DNA of 64,000 bases from JAJXWB01 sp037044955 (GCA_037044955.1 JBAOHX010000004.1:124001-188000); one strand, 5' to 3'; positions 18,589-27,907 are shown, counted from the first letter of the stretch. The notes: generated by a model from the sequence alone, not told the origin. Translations and numbers: made by a program.

Positions 18589-20373
18589 ATGACATATCGC
18601 GCGCCTGTCGCCGACATGCTTTTCGCCATGAGGCACGCCGCCGGCCTGCAGCAGGGCATCGACGAGGGCATTTACGCCGATCTTGCCGACGGCGCGGCCG
18701 AAGCCCTGCTCGACGAGGCCGCGAAATTCGCCGAGAACCGGCTCGCGCCGATCAACCGCAACGGCGACCTGACGCCCGCGAAACTGGTCGATGGCGTGGT
18801 GCAGACCTCGCCCGGCTGGCGCGAAGCCTACAGCCAATGGATCGAGGGCGGCTGGAACGCGGTGACCGCCTCGCCCGACCACGGCGGCATGGGCCTGCCG
18901 CATCTGCTCAACGTCGCCTGCACGGAAATGTGGAACTCGGCCAACATGGCCTTCGCGCTCTGCCCGCTGCTCGGCTTCGGCGCGATCGACGCGGTCGAGA
19001 CGCACGCCAGCGAAGAGCTGAAGTCGATCTATCTCGCCAAGATGGTCTCGGGCGAATGGACCTCGACCATGAACCTGACCGAGCCGTCCGCCGGCTCCGA
19101 TCTCAGCGCCATGCGCACGCGCGCCGAGCGCCAGCCGGACGGCTCGTACAAGATCACCGGCAGCAAGATTTTCATCACCTACGGCGACCACGACATGACC
19201 GACAATGTCGTGCATCTCGTGCTCGCGCGCCTGCCCGACGCGCCGCCCGGCACGCGCGGCATATCGCTGTTCCTCGTGCCGAAATTCCTCGTGAATGCGG
19301 ACGGCTCGCCCGGCGCGCGCAACGACGTGCATTGCGCCAGCCTCGAGCACAAGCTCGGCATCCACGGCTCGCCGACCTGCGTGATGGCTTATGGCGACAA
19401 GGGCGGCGCCATCGGCTGGCTGATCGGCCAGGAGAACAAGGGGCTGGCCTGCATGTTCACCATGATGAACTCGGCGCGCCTGTCGGTCGGCATGCAGGGC
19501 GTGGCGATTTCCGAACGCGCGACGCAACATGCGCTCGCCTATGCGCGCGAACGCAGGCAGGGCCGCGCGCCGAATTCGACGACGGCCGGCATGGACGCCA
19601 TCGTGCATCATCCCGATGTCGCGCGCATGCTGATGACGATGCGCGCCTCCACCGACGCCGTGCGCGCCATCTGCTTCGCCACCGCCGCCGCGCTCGACCG
19701 CTCGCATCGCCTGGGCGATCCTGCGGCGAAGAAGACGGCCGCCGAGCGCAATGCGCTGCTCACGCCGGTCGCCAAGGCCTTTTCCACCGACATCGGCAAC
19801 GAGGTCGCCTCCATCGGCGTGCAGGTGCACGGCGGCATGGGCTTCGTCGAGGAGACGGGCGCGGCGCAATTCATGCGCGACGTGCGCATCGCCGCGATCT
19901 ACGAAGGCACGAACGGCATTCAGGCGATCGATCTGGCCACGCGCAAGCTGCCGCTGTCGGGCGGCGAGACCGTGCGCGCGGAAATCGCCGACATGCGCGC
20001 CACCGTCGAGAAGCTGCGCGGCTCGAACGCGCCGGAACTGACCGAAATGGCCGCGCCGCTCGGCGAGGCCGTGGAAGCGCTGGCGCGCGCGACCGACTAC
20101 ATGCTGGGCGCGCTCGGGTCGGCGCAGGCCGACGCGCTCGCCGGCGCCTCGCCCTACCTGCGGCTGTTCGGCCTCGCGCGCGGCGGCACGCTGCTCGGCG
20201 CGATCGCGCTCGCCGCCCATCGCGAGGGCGCGGCCGAAGCGCCGAACGCCGCGCGCATCGCGAGCGCGCGCTTTTTCGCGCGCAATCTCGCGCCGGGCGC
20301 GGGCGGGCTCGAACAGGCGGTGACGCAGGGCGCTTCCACGGTGCGCGAGGCGGCGGCTCTGCTGGCGGGGTAA
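18589..20373 (+). CDS. Acyl-CoA dehydrogenase, long form (DmdC-like/FadE-like)
   Basis: A 594-residue FAD-dependent acyl-CoA dehydrogenase. The ATG at 18589 follows GGGAGGG. Conserved blocks include NLTEPSAGSDLSAMRTRA and ITGSKIFITYGDHD, which bind FAD and substrate, and the C-terminal IYEGTNGIQAIDLATRKLPL with the likely catalytic glutamate. About 150 residues follow the usual ACAD fold. This long form matches the subfamily that includes 3-methylmercaptopropionyl-CoA dehydrogenase (DmdC) and many generic medium-chain enzymes, so the acyl substrate cannot be fixed. An enoyl-CoA hydratase gene follows after a palindromic repeat, and ETF-ubiquinone oxidoreductase lies nearby as electron acceptor partner. 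Confidence 0.93.
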   Translation: MTYRAPVADMLFAMRHAAGLQQGIDEGIYADLADGAAEALLDEAAKFAENRLAPINRNGDLTPAKLVDGVVQTSPGWREAYSQWIEGGWNAVTASPDHGGMGLPHLLNVACTEMWNSANMAFALCPLLGFGAIDAVETHASEELKSIYLAKMVSGEWTSTMNLTEPSAGSDLSAMRTRAERQPDGSYKITGSKIFITYGDHDMTDNVVHLVLARLPDAPPGTRGISLFLVPKFLVNADGSPGARNDVHCASLEHKLGIHGSPTCVMAYGDKGGAIGWLIGQENKGLACMFTMMNSARLSVGMQGVAISERATQHALAYARERRQGRAPNSTTAGMDAIVHHPDVARMLMTMRASTDAVRAICFATAAALDRSHRLGDPAAKKTAAERNALLTPVAKAFSTDIGNEVASIGVQVHGGMGFVEETGAAQFMRDVRIAAIYEGTNGIQAIDLATRKLPLSGGETVRAEIADMRATVEKLRGSNAPELTEMAAPLGEAVEALARATDYMLGALGSAQADALAGASPYLRLFGLARGGTLLGAIALAAHREGAAEAPNAARIASARFFARNLAPGAGGLEQAVTQGASTVREAAALLAG

Positions 20374-20384
20374 GGTTTCCGGCC

Positions 20385-20514
20385 GTCATTCCCGCGCTTG
20401 TCGTGGGCATCCACGCCACGCCGCGTAGCGGGCCAGGACGAAGAGACATGCGCCAATCCCCGCAATTCGCAAGAGCGGGTCGGCGCGGATGGCCGGGACA
20501 AGCCCGGCCATGAC
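20385..20514. repeat. Palindromic intergenic element (GTCATTCCCGCGCTTG / GACAAGCCCGGCCATGAC ends)
   Basis: The ends form an imperfect inverted repeat: GTCATTCCCGCGCTTGTC at the left and GGACAAGCCCGGCCATGAC at the right. The interior contains CATCCACGCC and CAATCCCCGCAATTCGC. The element sits between the acyl-CoA dehydrogenase and the enoyl-CoA hydratase. It shares the GTCAT/ATGAC tips with the GTCATTGCGAG family but differs inside. Confidence 0.65.
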
Positions 20515-20535
20515 GAAGCAACGGAAGGATCGAGC

Positions 20536-21286
20536 ATGACCGAGGACGTTCAAGTCGCTGTCGCCGACGGCGTGATGCGCATCACCATGAACCGGCCGGC
20601 GAAGAAGAACGCGCTGACCGGGCCGATGTACGATGCGATGACCGCGGCGCTGGAGCGCGCCGACGCTTCCCACGACATTCGCGCCGTGATGCTCGAAGGC
20701 TCGGGCGGCTCCTTCACCGCCGGCAACGACCTCGCGGACTTTCTCGCCACCGCCACGCGCGGCGACGAACCGCGCGCCACCTATTTCATCAAGAAGATCG
20801 CATTGCTGGAGACGCCGCATCGTGGCGGCGGTGGACGGCGTCGCGGTCGGCGTCGGCACGACGCTGCTGTTCCACTGCGACCTCGTCTATGCGACCGAGG
20901 CCGCGAAATTCCGCATGCCCTTCCTCGATCTCGGGCTCGTGCCGGAGGCGGCTTCCTCGATTCTCGCGCCGGCGCGTTTCGGCATGGCCAAGGCCAGCGA
21001 ATACATCCTGCTCGCCGAACCCTTCGGCCCGCGGGAGGCGGAGAAGCTCGGGCTCGTCAACGCGATCGTTCCGGCGGGACTGCTCGGCGAAACCGCCATG
21101 CAGGCCGCGCGCAAGCTCGCCGCCAAGCCGGCGGCCGCGCTGCGCGCCGCGCGAAAGCTGATGCGCGGCGACCGCAAGGAGATCGAGGCGGCGATCGAGC
21201 GGGAGATGGTCGCGTTCGGCGAGGCCCTGCGTTCGGACGACGCGAAGGCGGCCTTCATGGCCTTTTTGAGCAAGGCGAAGGGGTAG
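20536..21286 (+). CDS. Enoyl-CoA hydratase/isomerase family protein, interrupted by a +1-type frameshift
   Basis: A crotonase-fold protein that would hydrate or isomerise enoyl-CoA. The first 95 residues from the ATG at 20536 include MNRPAKKNALTGPMYDAM and the oxyanion-hole segment SFTAGNDLADFL. The frame then changes at about 20816-20820, and the second part gives IVAAVDGVAVGVGTTLLF and FRMPFLDLGLVPEAASS. Crotonases almost always have KP just before IVAAVDG; here ACG CCG C joins straight to ATC GTG. The change could therefore be a five-base loss, which is equivalent to +1. Together the parts give about 249 residues, a normal length. It follows the acyl-CoA dehydrogenase, consistent with beta-oxidation. 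Confidence 0.82.
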
Positions 21287-21291
21287 GCGTC

Positions 21292-21822
21292 TCAGGCGGC
21301 CGAGAACAATTCGTTGGCGACCATCTGCGGATCGCGGCCTTCGACGAGATGGCCGTGATTGATGAGCAGTTCGGTCGCATGCAGCATGCCGCGCATGTGC
21401 GCGGCCGATCGCGCGCAGACTTCCACGATCTGTTCGCCGTAGTCGCTGGCGCCGGCGGCGACGGCGCGCGAAATGGCGTCGACGGCGGCGACGCTGCATT
21501 CGGCGAGCCTTTCGACATTCGCCTCGAACAGGGCGCGGAAGGAAGGCTCGAGCCGCGCATAGACTGACAGTGCGGCATGGCTGCCCGGCAGGGGCGATTG
21601 CATGAAATAGGCGCGGTAGCTGGCGGGCCGCCAGGCGGCTATGTCGTCGGCGAGCTCCGGCATCGTCGGCAGGAGCTCGATCAGCATCAGGATTTCATTG
21701 TAAACATTGAGGAAATCGTTGGCGAGGCCGGAGGCCGGATTGACCAGCGCCATGGCGCGCAACTCCAGCGAGCCTGCGCCCGCGCGGTCGAAGTCGGCGT
21801 TATGGTCCTCGCTCAAAGACAT
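21292..21822 (-). CDS. Hypothetical helical protein
   Basis: A 176-residue soluble protein with no signal peptide or membrane segment. The sequence appears largely alpha-helical (LANDFLNVYNEILMLIELLP; ARLEPSFRALFEANVERLAE; CARSAAHMRGMLHATELLIN). I recognise no family or catalytic motif. It converges on the enoyl-CoA hydratase gene with a 5-bp gap and follows the ETF-ubiquinone oxidoreductase gene in divergent context. Codon use is like that of its neighbours, supporting a real gene, but the function is unknown. Confidence 0.7.
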   Translation of the reverse strand: MSLSEDHNADFDRAGAGSLELRAMALVNPASGLANDFLNVYNEILMLIELLPTMPELADDIAAWRPASYRAYFMQSPLPGSHAALSVYARLEPSFRALFEANVERLAECSVAAVDAISRAVAAGASDYGEQIVEVCARSAAHMRGMLHATELLINHGHLVEGRDPQMVANELFSAA

Positions 21823-22070
21823 GCTTTCGACGCAGCCCTGGTCGGGTCACACTAGTCACGGATTCCATAACAACTTCTTTCGCGCTTCCTCACAGGATGC
21901 GCGCTCGGGCGACTGCCATGCGCGGCCGCCAAGCCGTCGCCCTGCCGCCCAAAGCCATGTTGCGCCCGCCCGTTCATCGCAGACGGCCGGCACGAATGGC
22001 GGAGCGCGACAAGATGGTCAGGCGCCCCTTTCTTTCGCGCGCTTGACAGGGGATCGTCGCCGGACGGCCC

Positions 22071-23747
22071 TCACATATTCGCGTAATTCGGTCCGCCGCC
22101 GCCCTCGGGACACGTCCAGTTGATGTTCTGCGCGGGGTCCTTGATGTCGCAGGTCTTGCAGTGCACGCAGTTCTGCGCGTTGATGACGAACTTCGGATCG
22201 CGCTTGTTGGCCTCGTCCTGGTAGACGACCTCGTAGACGCCCGCCGGGCAGTAGAGCCGCGCGGGCTCGCCATATTCCGGCAGGTTCCTGGCGATCGGGA
22301 TCGACGGGTCCTTCAGTTGCAGGTGAACGAGCTGGTCTTCCTCGTGGTTGGTGTTCGACAGGAACACCGAGGAGAGCTTGTCGAAGGACAGCTTGCCGTC
22401 GGGCCTGGGATAGACGATCGGCTTCACTTCGTTGATCGGCTTCAGCGTCGCATAGTCCGGCTTGCCGTGCTTGAGCGTGCCGAACAGCGAGAAGCCGAAC
22501 AATTCGTTCGTCCACATGTCGAGCCCGCCCAGGCCCACGCCGATCGCCGTGCCGAACTTCGACCACAGCGGCTTGACGTTGCGCACCTTCTTCAGGTCGT
22601 GGCCGATGTCGCTGTCGCGCCACTCGTTCTCGATCTCGACGACCTCGTCGTGCGAGCGGCCGGCTTCCAGCGCCGGGGCCAGCTTCTCGGCGGCGAGAAT
22701 GCCCGACAGCATGGCGTTGTGCGAACCCTTGATGCGCGGCACGTTGACGAAGCCCGCCGCGCAGCCGATCAGCGCGCCGCCGGGGAAGGTCAGCTTCGGC
22801 ACCGACTGCCAGCCGCCCTCGGTGATCGCGCGCGCGCCATAGGCGATGCGCTTGCCGCCCGCCAGCGTTTCGGCCGCGACCGGATGCGTCTTGAAGCGCT
22901 GGAATTCGTCGAAGGGCGACAGCGTCGGATTCGAATAATTGAGATGGACGACGAAGCCGACGACGACCTGGTTGTCCTCGATGTGATAGAGGAACGACCC
23001 GCCGCCCGTGCTCATGTTCAAGGGCCAGCCGAACGTGTGCTGGATCGCGCCCGGCCGGTGCTTGGCCGGATCGACCTGCCAGAGCTCCTTGATGCCGATG
23101 CCGAACTTCTGGAAGTCGCGGCCCTCGGTCAGGCCGTATTTGGCGAGCAGGCCCTTGGTCAGCGAGCCGCGCGCGCCTTCCGCGAACAGGGTGTAGCGGC
23201 CGCGCAGCTCCATGCCGCGCGTGAACGAGGCCTTCATCTCGCCTTCGCGGCTCACCCCCATGTCGCCGGTGGCGATGCCGACCACGGCGCCCTTGTCGTC
23301 GTAGAGAACTTCAGAGGCGGCGAAGCCCGGATAGATTTCCACGCCGAGCGCCTCGGCCTTGCCGGCCAGCCAGCGGCAGACGTTGCCGAGCGAGCCGACA
23401 TACTTGCCGTGATTGTCGAGCAGCTTCGGCATGGCGATGTTGGGCAGGCGCAGCGCGCCCTTCGGCCCGAGGAAGAAGAACTTGTCCTCGTGCACTTCCA
23501 CCGTCAGCGGCCGGTCGGCGTCCTCGCGCCAGTCGGGGAACAGTCTGTCGAGGCCGATCGGATCGACGACGACGCCCGACAGGATATGCGCGCCGACCTC
23601 GGAGCCCTTTTCCACGACGACGACGGTGGCGTCCGGCGAAATCTGCTTCAGCCGGATCGCCGCGGCCAGACCCGCAGGTCCCGCGCCCACGATCACGACG
23701 TCGTATTCCATCGCCTCGCGTGCGGGCAGTTCCTGAGCCTCGGCCAT
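22071..23747 (-). CDS. Electron transfer flavoprotein-ubiquinone oxidoreductase
   Basis: ETF-QO passes electrons from acyl-CoA dehydrogenases, through ETF, to ubiquinone at the inner membrane. The 558-residue protein begins with the FAD motif DVVIVGAGPAGLAAAIRL, contains the membrane-associated ubiquinone region (FPGGALIGCAAGFVNVPRIK), and ends in a 4Fe-4S domain with CVHCKTCDIKDP and a final cysteine in WTCPEGGGG. The ATG has GAGAGGA upstream. A promoter-like pair of boxes with a palindrome in the spacer lies 35-63 bp before the start. The nearby acyl-CoA dehydrogenase and enoyl-CoA hydratase make a shared role in fatty-acid or acyl-CoA oxidation likely. ETF itself is not in the window. Confidence 0.96.
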   Translation of the reverse strand: MAEAQELPAREAMEYDVVIVGAGPAGLAAAIRLKQISPDATVVVVEKGSEVGAHILSGVVVDPIGLDRLFPDWREDADRPLTVEVHEDKFFFLGPKGALRLPNIAMPKLLDNHGKYVGSLGNVCRWLAGKAEALGVEIYPGFAASEVLYDDKGAVVGIATGDMGVSREGEMKASFTRGMELRGRYTLFAEGARGSLTKGLLAKYGLTEGRDFQKFGIGIKELWQVDPAKHRPGAIQHTFGWPLNMSTGGGSFLYHIEDNQVVVGFVVHLNYSNPTLSPFDEFQRFKTHPVAAETLAGGKRIAYGARAITEGGWQSVPKLTFPGGALIGCAAGFVNVPRIKGSHNAMLSGILAAEKLAPALEAGRSHDEVVEIENEWRDSDIGHDLKKVRNVKPLWSKFGTAIGVGLGGLDMWTNELFGFSLFGTLKHGKPDYATLKPINEVKPIVYPRPDGKLSFDKLSSVFLSNTNHEEDQLVHLQLKDPSIPIARNLPEYGEPARLYCPAGVYEVVYQDEANKRDPKFVINAQNCVHCKTCDIKDPAQNINWTCPEGGGGPNYANM

Positions 23748-23781
23748 GACGTTCCTCTCGTCTTTCGCAGGTTCGGACGCC

Positions 23782-23810
23782 GTAATAGTTTATATGTAAA
23801 CCGTACGCAA
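23782..23810 (-). promoter_or_regulatory. Putative ETF-QO promoter with palindrome in the spacer
   Basis: On the minus strand TTGCGT (23810-23805) and TATTAC (23787-23782) are separated by 17 bp, a plausible -35/-10 pair. The spacer contains GTTTACATATAAAC (23788-23801 on the complementary reading), a 14-bp near-palindrome with six of seven bases paired. Such a placement suits a repressor that blocks RNA polymerase. The start codon is at 23747. No regulator gene is adjacent. Confidence 0.45.
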
Positions 23811-23995
23811 GCCCGGAATTGAGAGCCATGGATAGCAAGCCCGGCGGGCAGGGGAAATGGCAGTTATGCTTCCGCGATGCGACATTGCGCCATCGCCGGG
23901 CGAAAATATCGCGCGGAGCGAGATGCGTGGAACGGCCGCATCAGGGAGCGGGGAGGCGGGAGGAAAACGATCGAGCGGCAGGCGTCGCCCGCCCC

Positions 23996-24872
23996 TCACC
24001 GCAGCAGCGTCGCCTTCGCCCACCAGTTCGGATGATCGCGCTCTATCACGCGCGCCGCGCGCGCCGCCTGATGGCGGTCGCGCGAAAAGCGCGAAGCATG
24101 TCGCGCCCGAGCCAGACATGCGCGCGAGTTTCGCGCCGCGCGCGGCGCCGAGCACGGCAAGGACCGCCACGATCTCGCGTGCGAGGACGCCGGCGGGATC
24201 TTCGAGATCGTTGCGGCCTTTCTTCAGCGCGCTCAGCAGCGCGTCGGCGTTCATCCCCTCTTCGATGACGGGATGCTTGCCGAAGCCGTAAGGATCGCCG
24301 GGCTTCAAACCGAGTTCCGCAAACACCGCGCGCGTCTCGACAGGCACGCGCGGATTGACGAGCACGGCGGGCATCGCCGGCAGGCCGAGCTTCGGCCCGA
24401 GCGTTTCGCCCGCGCCCGTCATCATGCGCGCGGCCGGGTCGAGGCAGACCGGCACGTCGGCGCCGGTTTCGCGCGCCGCCTCGACAAGGAGGGGCGCTTC
24501 CAGCGCGATGTCGTTCAATTGCGCCAGCAGTCGCAGCGCGGCGGCCGCATCCGACGATCCGCCGCCGACGCCGGCCGCGACCGGCAGGTATTTGGTCAGC
24601 GCGAAAGCGCCGACCTTCAGGCCGTCGACGCGTTGCGCGAGATTGCGCGCCGCGCGCAGAACGAGATTGTCGTCGCCCGCGCCGGCGGCCTGCGCGGTCG
24701 GCCCGTCGACCGTCAGCGAGAGCGCGCCGCCGGGCGTCAGCGTGAGATGATCGCAGACGCCCGCAAACGCCACGAGGCTCTGCAATTCGTGATAGCCGTC
24801 CGCGCGGCGCCCCTGCACATGCAATGTGAGATTGATCTTGGCCGGCGCGCGCGCGGCGAGCGCGGCCGTCAC
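23996..24872 (-). CDS. ispE: 4-diphosphocytidyl-2-C-methyl-D-erythritol kinase, with a +1 frameshift near the C-terminus
   Basis: IspE phosphorylates CDP-methylerythritol in the MEP isoprenoid pathway started by dxs. The N-terminus has PAKINLTLHVQGRRADGYHE, and the GHMP-kinase ATP site is PVAAGVGGGSSDAAAALRLL. SGSGATCFALFA marks the C-terminal motif. After this the zero frame runs into unrelated low-complexity sequence. Skipping one base at 24080 (GCG C GAC) restores DRHQAARAARVIERDHPNWW and a stop at 23996, giving the expected length of about 291 residues and the standard IspE ending. As the gene is essential, an assembly insertion is the likely cause. The start overlaps the stop of the PaiB-like gene by four bases. 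Confidence 0.9.
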
Positions 24873-25513
24873 GGCTTGCCCGCGCCTTCCGCTTGCGCGG
24901 CGACTATTTGCGCCGCCATGCGTTGGCCCGCTTCGCCGCCTTCCTTGCGCAGACCTTCGATCACGCCGGCGCGATCGGCGTCCGTGCGGTTCTGCGACAA
25001 CTTCGCCTTGCCCTCGATGCGCGTGATCTCCAGCTCGATGCCGACGATGCCGCGCAGCATGACCTCGAGATAATCGGCCGGCGCATCATCCACCTTCCAC
25101 GGCGTCGCGCGGCCGGTCTCGTGCGCATCGGTGAGTTCGTTGACGAAGCCGCGCAGCCAGTCGCGATCCTCGATCGCGCGCAGGCGTCCGTAAACATGCA
25201 CGGCGGAATAATTCCACGTCGGCACGGCCTTGCCCGTCTCGCGCTTGGTCGCATACCAGTCGGGCGTCACATAGGCGTCGACGTCCTGAAACACCACGAG
25301 CGCCTCGCGGGCGCCGTCGGCCTCGCGCCATTGCGGATTGGGCCGCGCGAGATGCGCGCGCAGCAGGCCCGCGTTCTCATCGAGCAGGAAGGGCGCGGGA
25401 TTGGCCATCAGGCCGCCGGGCCCGTTGGTGACGAGCAGTCCGAACGGCCGCGCGCGGATCAGCGCGAGCTGCGCGGCGCGATCCTCGATGGAAAAATGAG
25501 AAGGAACGTACAT
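24869..25513 (-). CDS. FMN-binding negative transcriptional regulator, PaiB-like
   Basis: A 214-residue protein of the PaiB family, flavin-reductase-like proteins with a split-barrel FMN-binding fold. Diagnostic segments are MYVPSHFSI at the start, HLARPNPQW, and TWNYSAVHVYGRLR followed by a C-terminal KLSQNR. Bacillus PaiB represses sporulation and protease genes; most proteobacterial homologues are uncharacterised, and DNA binding should not be presumed. The stop overlaps the ispE start within ATGA, implying a two-gene transcript. A GTCATTGCGAG-type repeat lies just upstream, in the region where its promoter would be expected. Confidence 0.88.
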   Translation of the reverse strand: MYVPSHFSIEDRAAQLALIRARPFGLLVTNGPGGLMANPAPFLLDENAGLLRAHLARPNPQWREADGAREALVVFQDVDAYVTPDWYATKRETGKAVPTWNYSAVHVYGRLRAIEDRDWLRGFVNELTDAHETGRATPWKVDDAPADYLEVMLRGIVGIELEITRIEGKAKLSQNRTDADRAGVIEGLRKEGGEAGQRMAAQIVAAQAEGAGKP

Positions 25514-25527
25514 TGCTGCTTTATGCC

Positions 25528-25620
25528 GTCATTGCGAGGAGCCGAAGGCGACGCGGCAATCCATCCACCGGAACTGGATCAGGCCCCGGAGATGGATTGC
25601 TTCGCTTTGCTCGCAATGAC
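25528..25620. repeat. GTCATTGCGAG palindromic repeat, copy A
   Basis: GTCATTGCGAG (25528-25538) and CTCGCAATGAC (25610-25620) are perfect 11-bp inverted arms. Inside are CGACGCGGCAATCCATCC and GGATGGATTGCTTCG-type segments that pair with each other, so the whole element can fold as a long interrupted hairpin. It lies between the PaiB-like gene and the TPR protein gene and is one of at least five full members in the window. Confidence 0.88.
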
Positions 25621-25642
25621 GCCTCATGTCGGTGTTGTCTCC

Positions 25643-27412
25643 TCAGCCGCCGTTCTTCTTGCCGGCGTCGGCGGCTTCCGACTTCTCGTCGACGATGCCG
25701 CTCCTGATCTTCTTGAGAATGTTCTCGAGGTCTTCCGGCTCGGGCTTGAGATCGCGCGCGTGGTTCCACTGGAACTGCGCCTCGAGCTTGCGCCCGATGC
25801 GCCAGTAGGCGTCGCCGAGATGATCGTTGATGACGGGATCGGACGGCTTCAGGTCGACGGCGCGCTCGAGCTCCTTCACGGATTCGTCGTAGCGGCCGAG
25901 CCGGTAATGCGCCCAGCCGAGACTGTCGACGATATAGCCGTCCTGCGGCCGCAACTCGACCGCGCGCCGCAGCATCTTGAAGGCTTCATCGAGGTTCATG
26001 TTCTTGTCGACCCAGGAATAGCCGAGGTAATTCAGAACCAGCGGCTGCTCCGGAAAGAGCGACAGCGCCTTCTTGAAATCGGCTTCCGCCGGCGGCCAGT
26101 TCTTGGCGCGCTCATAGGCGATGCCGCGGTAATAGTAGAGCGACCACAGCGCCTTCTCCGGCCCCTTGGACAGCGCAATCGCCTTCGAATAGGCGTCGAT
26201 CGCGCCGGTGAAATCCTTGCGCGAGCGCAGGAGATTGCCGAGCGCGGTCTGCGCTTCCGCGTCGTTGGGATGTTCCTTGACGAGGTCGGTGAGCAGCTTC
26301 GTCGCCTCGTCTTTCTTGTCCATCGTCTCCAGCAGCAACCCGATCTGGATGTCGGCGTTGACGCGCAGCGGCGACTTCTCGGAAACGGAATCGTAGGCGT
26401 CGATCGCCTGCTCGTTCTGCTTCAGGCGTTCGTAGACATCCGCCAGCGTCACGAGCGCGAGGCCGTTGTCGGGCTCGAGGAACAGCGAGAGCCGCAGGTA
26501 GATCATCGCGGCGAGTTCGTCGCCCTGCCGGCCGCCGACGGCGCCGAGGCCGTAGAGCAGTTCGGCCGCGCCCTGGCGCGCATTGCGCACGAAGGGCTCG
26601 AGCGTCCTGCCTGCCGCAAGCTCGGCCAGCGCCGCCGTCACGATCGGATGGCGCGGCACGATCTGGTCGAATGCGGTATAGACCTTGATCGCGCCTTCGC
26701 GGTCGCCGTGCTTGGACAGGAAGCGCGCGTAGGAATCGATCAGCCGCAGCGTGTTCTTGTCCGTGCCGTAGACCGTCTCGAAGCGCTTGCGCGCCTCGTC
26801 GGTCTTGCCGGCGACGTCGGAGATCAGCGCCGCATGATAGTCGCGGAACACGCCGAAAGCCTCGTCGCGCAGCTTGTCGACGAGCGGCAGCGCCTTCGCG
26901 CTTTCGTTGGAGCCGACATAGCTCCACGCGTTCAGCAGCGTCGCGGTCAGGTCGCGCTGCCGGCCGGAGCCGCCCTTGGCGAGATAATTGCGCGCGCCCT
27001 TCCAGCGCTTCTGCTCGATGGCGCGCACGCCGAGCGCGAGATTGGCGAGGCCGTTGGCCGGATTGGCGCGCACCAGTCGCTCCGCCAGTCCGAAAGCCTC
27101 GGGCATGTTGCCGTTCGCGAGCGAGGCGACGAAGGCGCGCTCGGCCAGTTCGGCATTGTTGGGGTCGGCGCGCAGCGCCTCGCGGAAGTAGGTGGAGGCG
27201 GCCAGCGTGTCGCGCTCGGCGCCGGCGACCAGGGCGGCCAGGTAATTGCCGGCCGGGCTCTCGCCGACCTCGAAGGGCGTGGAAACGGCGACGCTTTCGC
27301 GCGCGGCGGCGGCCTGGCCGGCCCACAGGGCGACGATTGCGCAGCCCGTCGCGGCGGCGAGGCGCGCCAGCGCGCGGGGCGCGGAAACCTTGGACGAAAC
27401 GGATGAAGACAC
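25643..27412 (-). CDS. Secreted or membrane-anchored TPR-repeat protein
   Basis: A 589-residue protein with an N-terminal hydrophobic segment resembling a signal peptide (ALARLAAATGCAIVALWAGQ, ending AAAARE), followed by many degenerate and canonical tetratricopeptide repeats. Clear units include AALISDVAGKTDEARKRFET, LGNLLRSRKDFTGAIDAYSK and DSLGWAHYRLGRYDESVKEL. The GTG at 27412 was chosen because it places the signal peptide at the N-terminus; the reading frame is open for another 153 codons upstream of it with no homology. TPR proteins of this kind are usually scaffolds in the periplasm or outer membrane. The partner is unknown. A divergent gene for a PHA-granule-system protein lies 132 bp away. 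Confidence 0.85.
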   Translation of the reverse strand: MSSSVSSKVSAPRALARLAAATGCAIVALWAGQAAAARESVAVSTPFEVGESPAGNYLAALVAGAERDTLAASTYFREALRADPNNAELAERAFVASLANGNMPEAFGLAERLVRANPANGLANLALGVRAIEQKRWKGARNYLAKGGSGRQRDLTATLLNAWSYVGSNESAKALPLVDKLRDEAFGVFRDYHAALISDVAGKTDEARKRFETVYGTDKNTLRLIDSYARFLSKHGDREGAIKVYTAFDQIVPRHPIVTAALAELAAGRTLEPFVRNARQGAAELLYGLGAVGGRQGDELAAMIYLRLSLFLEPDNGLALVTLADVYERLKQNEQAIDAYDSVSEKSPLRVNADIQIGLLLETMDKKDEATKLLTDLVKEHPNDAEAQTALGNLLRSRKDFTGAIDAYSKAIALSKGPEKALWSLYYYRGIAYERAKNWPPAEADFKKALSLFPEQPLVLNYLGYSWVDKNMNLDEAFKMLRRAVELRPQDGYIVDSLGWAHYRLGRYDESVKELERAVDLKPSDPVINDHLGDAYWRIGRKLEAQFQWNHARDLKPEPEDLENILKKIRSGIVDEKSEAADAGKKNGG

Positions 27413-27544
27413 GCGGGCTCTTTCGATAGGCGTTCGGGACGCAGGATGCGGCGTCTCGGCGGGCGGACGCGGAGAGGGCAGAATCTCCCGCGAACATGGC
27501 CGTTTTGGGCCTGATCGGCAAGCGGCCCGCCCCCTTGGCTGGAC

Positions 27545-27907
27545 ATGCGGCCCGACAGCCCCCATGTCGAGGGCCCGCAGGAGGAACCCTTGGCCAGGCC
27601 GATCGTCGTCACCGTCTCTCACAATCTGGGCGCCGCCGAGGCGCAGCGCCGGATTTCGCGCGGCCTCGAGACGGGGAAATCCGAACTGTCGAGCCTGTTT
27701 TCGGCCTTCGAGGCCGACTGGAAGGCCAACCACGCCGATCTCCGCCTCGTCGCGCTCAACCAGCGGATCACGGCCGGCCTCGACGTATTCGACGACATGG
27801 TGCGCGTGGAGGTGAGCCTGCCCTGGTACCTCGCGCCGCTGCAGGACAAGATCGCCGGCGCGCTGAAGCATCAGAGCGAGAAGGCGCTGCAGATCGGGCA
27901 GGGGTGA
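27545..27907 (+). CDS. Polyhydroxyalkanoic acid system family protein (PHA_gran_rgn)
   Basis: A small protein of up to 120 residues. The stretch ARPIVVTVSHNLGAAEAQRR, then VRVEVSLPWYLAPLQDKIAG, matches the short family encoded near polyhydroxyalkanoate granule genes in many proteobacteria. Its biochemical role is not established. No phaC or phasin gene is in this window. The start is uncertain: the ATG at 27545 gives a nonconserved 17-residue lead, while a later TTG codon just before ARPIV would give about 103 residues. It is transcribed away from the TPR protein gene. Confidence 0.8.
   Translation: MRPDSPHVEGPQEEPLARPIVVTVSHNLGAAEAQRRISRGLETGKSELSSLFSAFEADWKANHADLRLVALNQRITAGLDVFDDMVRVEVSLPWYLAPLQDKIAGALKHQSEKALQIGQG

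Noticed and set aside
18589..20373. Firm naming of the acyl-CoA dehydrogenase as DmdC
   Set aside because: The long form fits the subgroup, but no dmdA, dmdB or dmdD gene is nearby and many generic dehydrogenases look the same.
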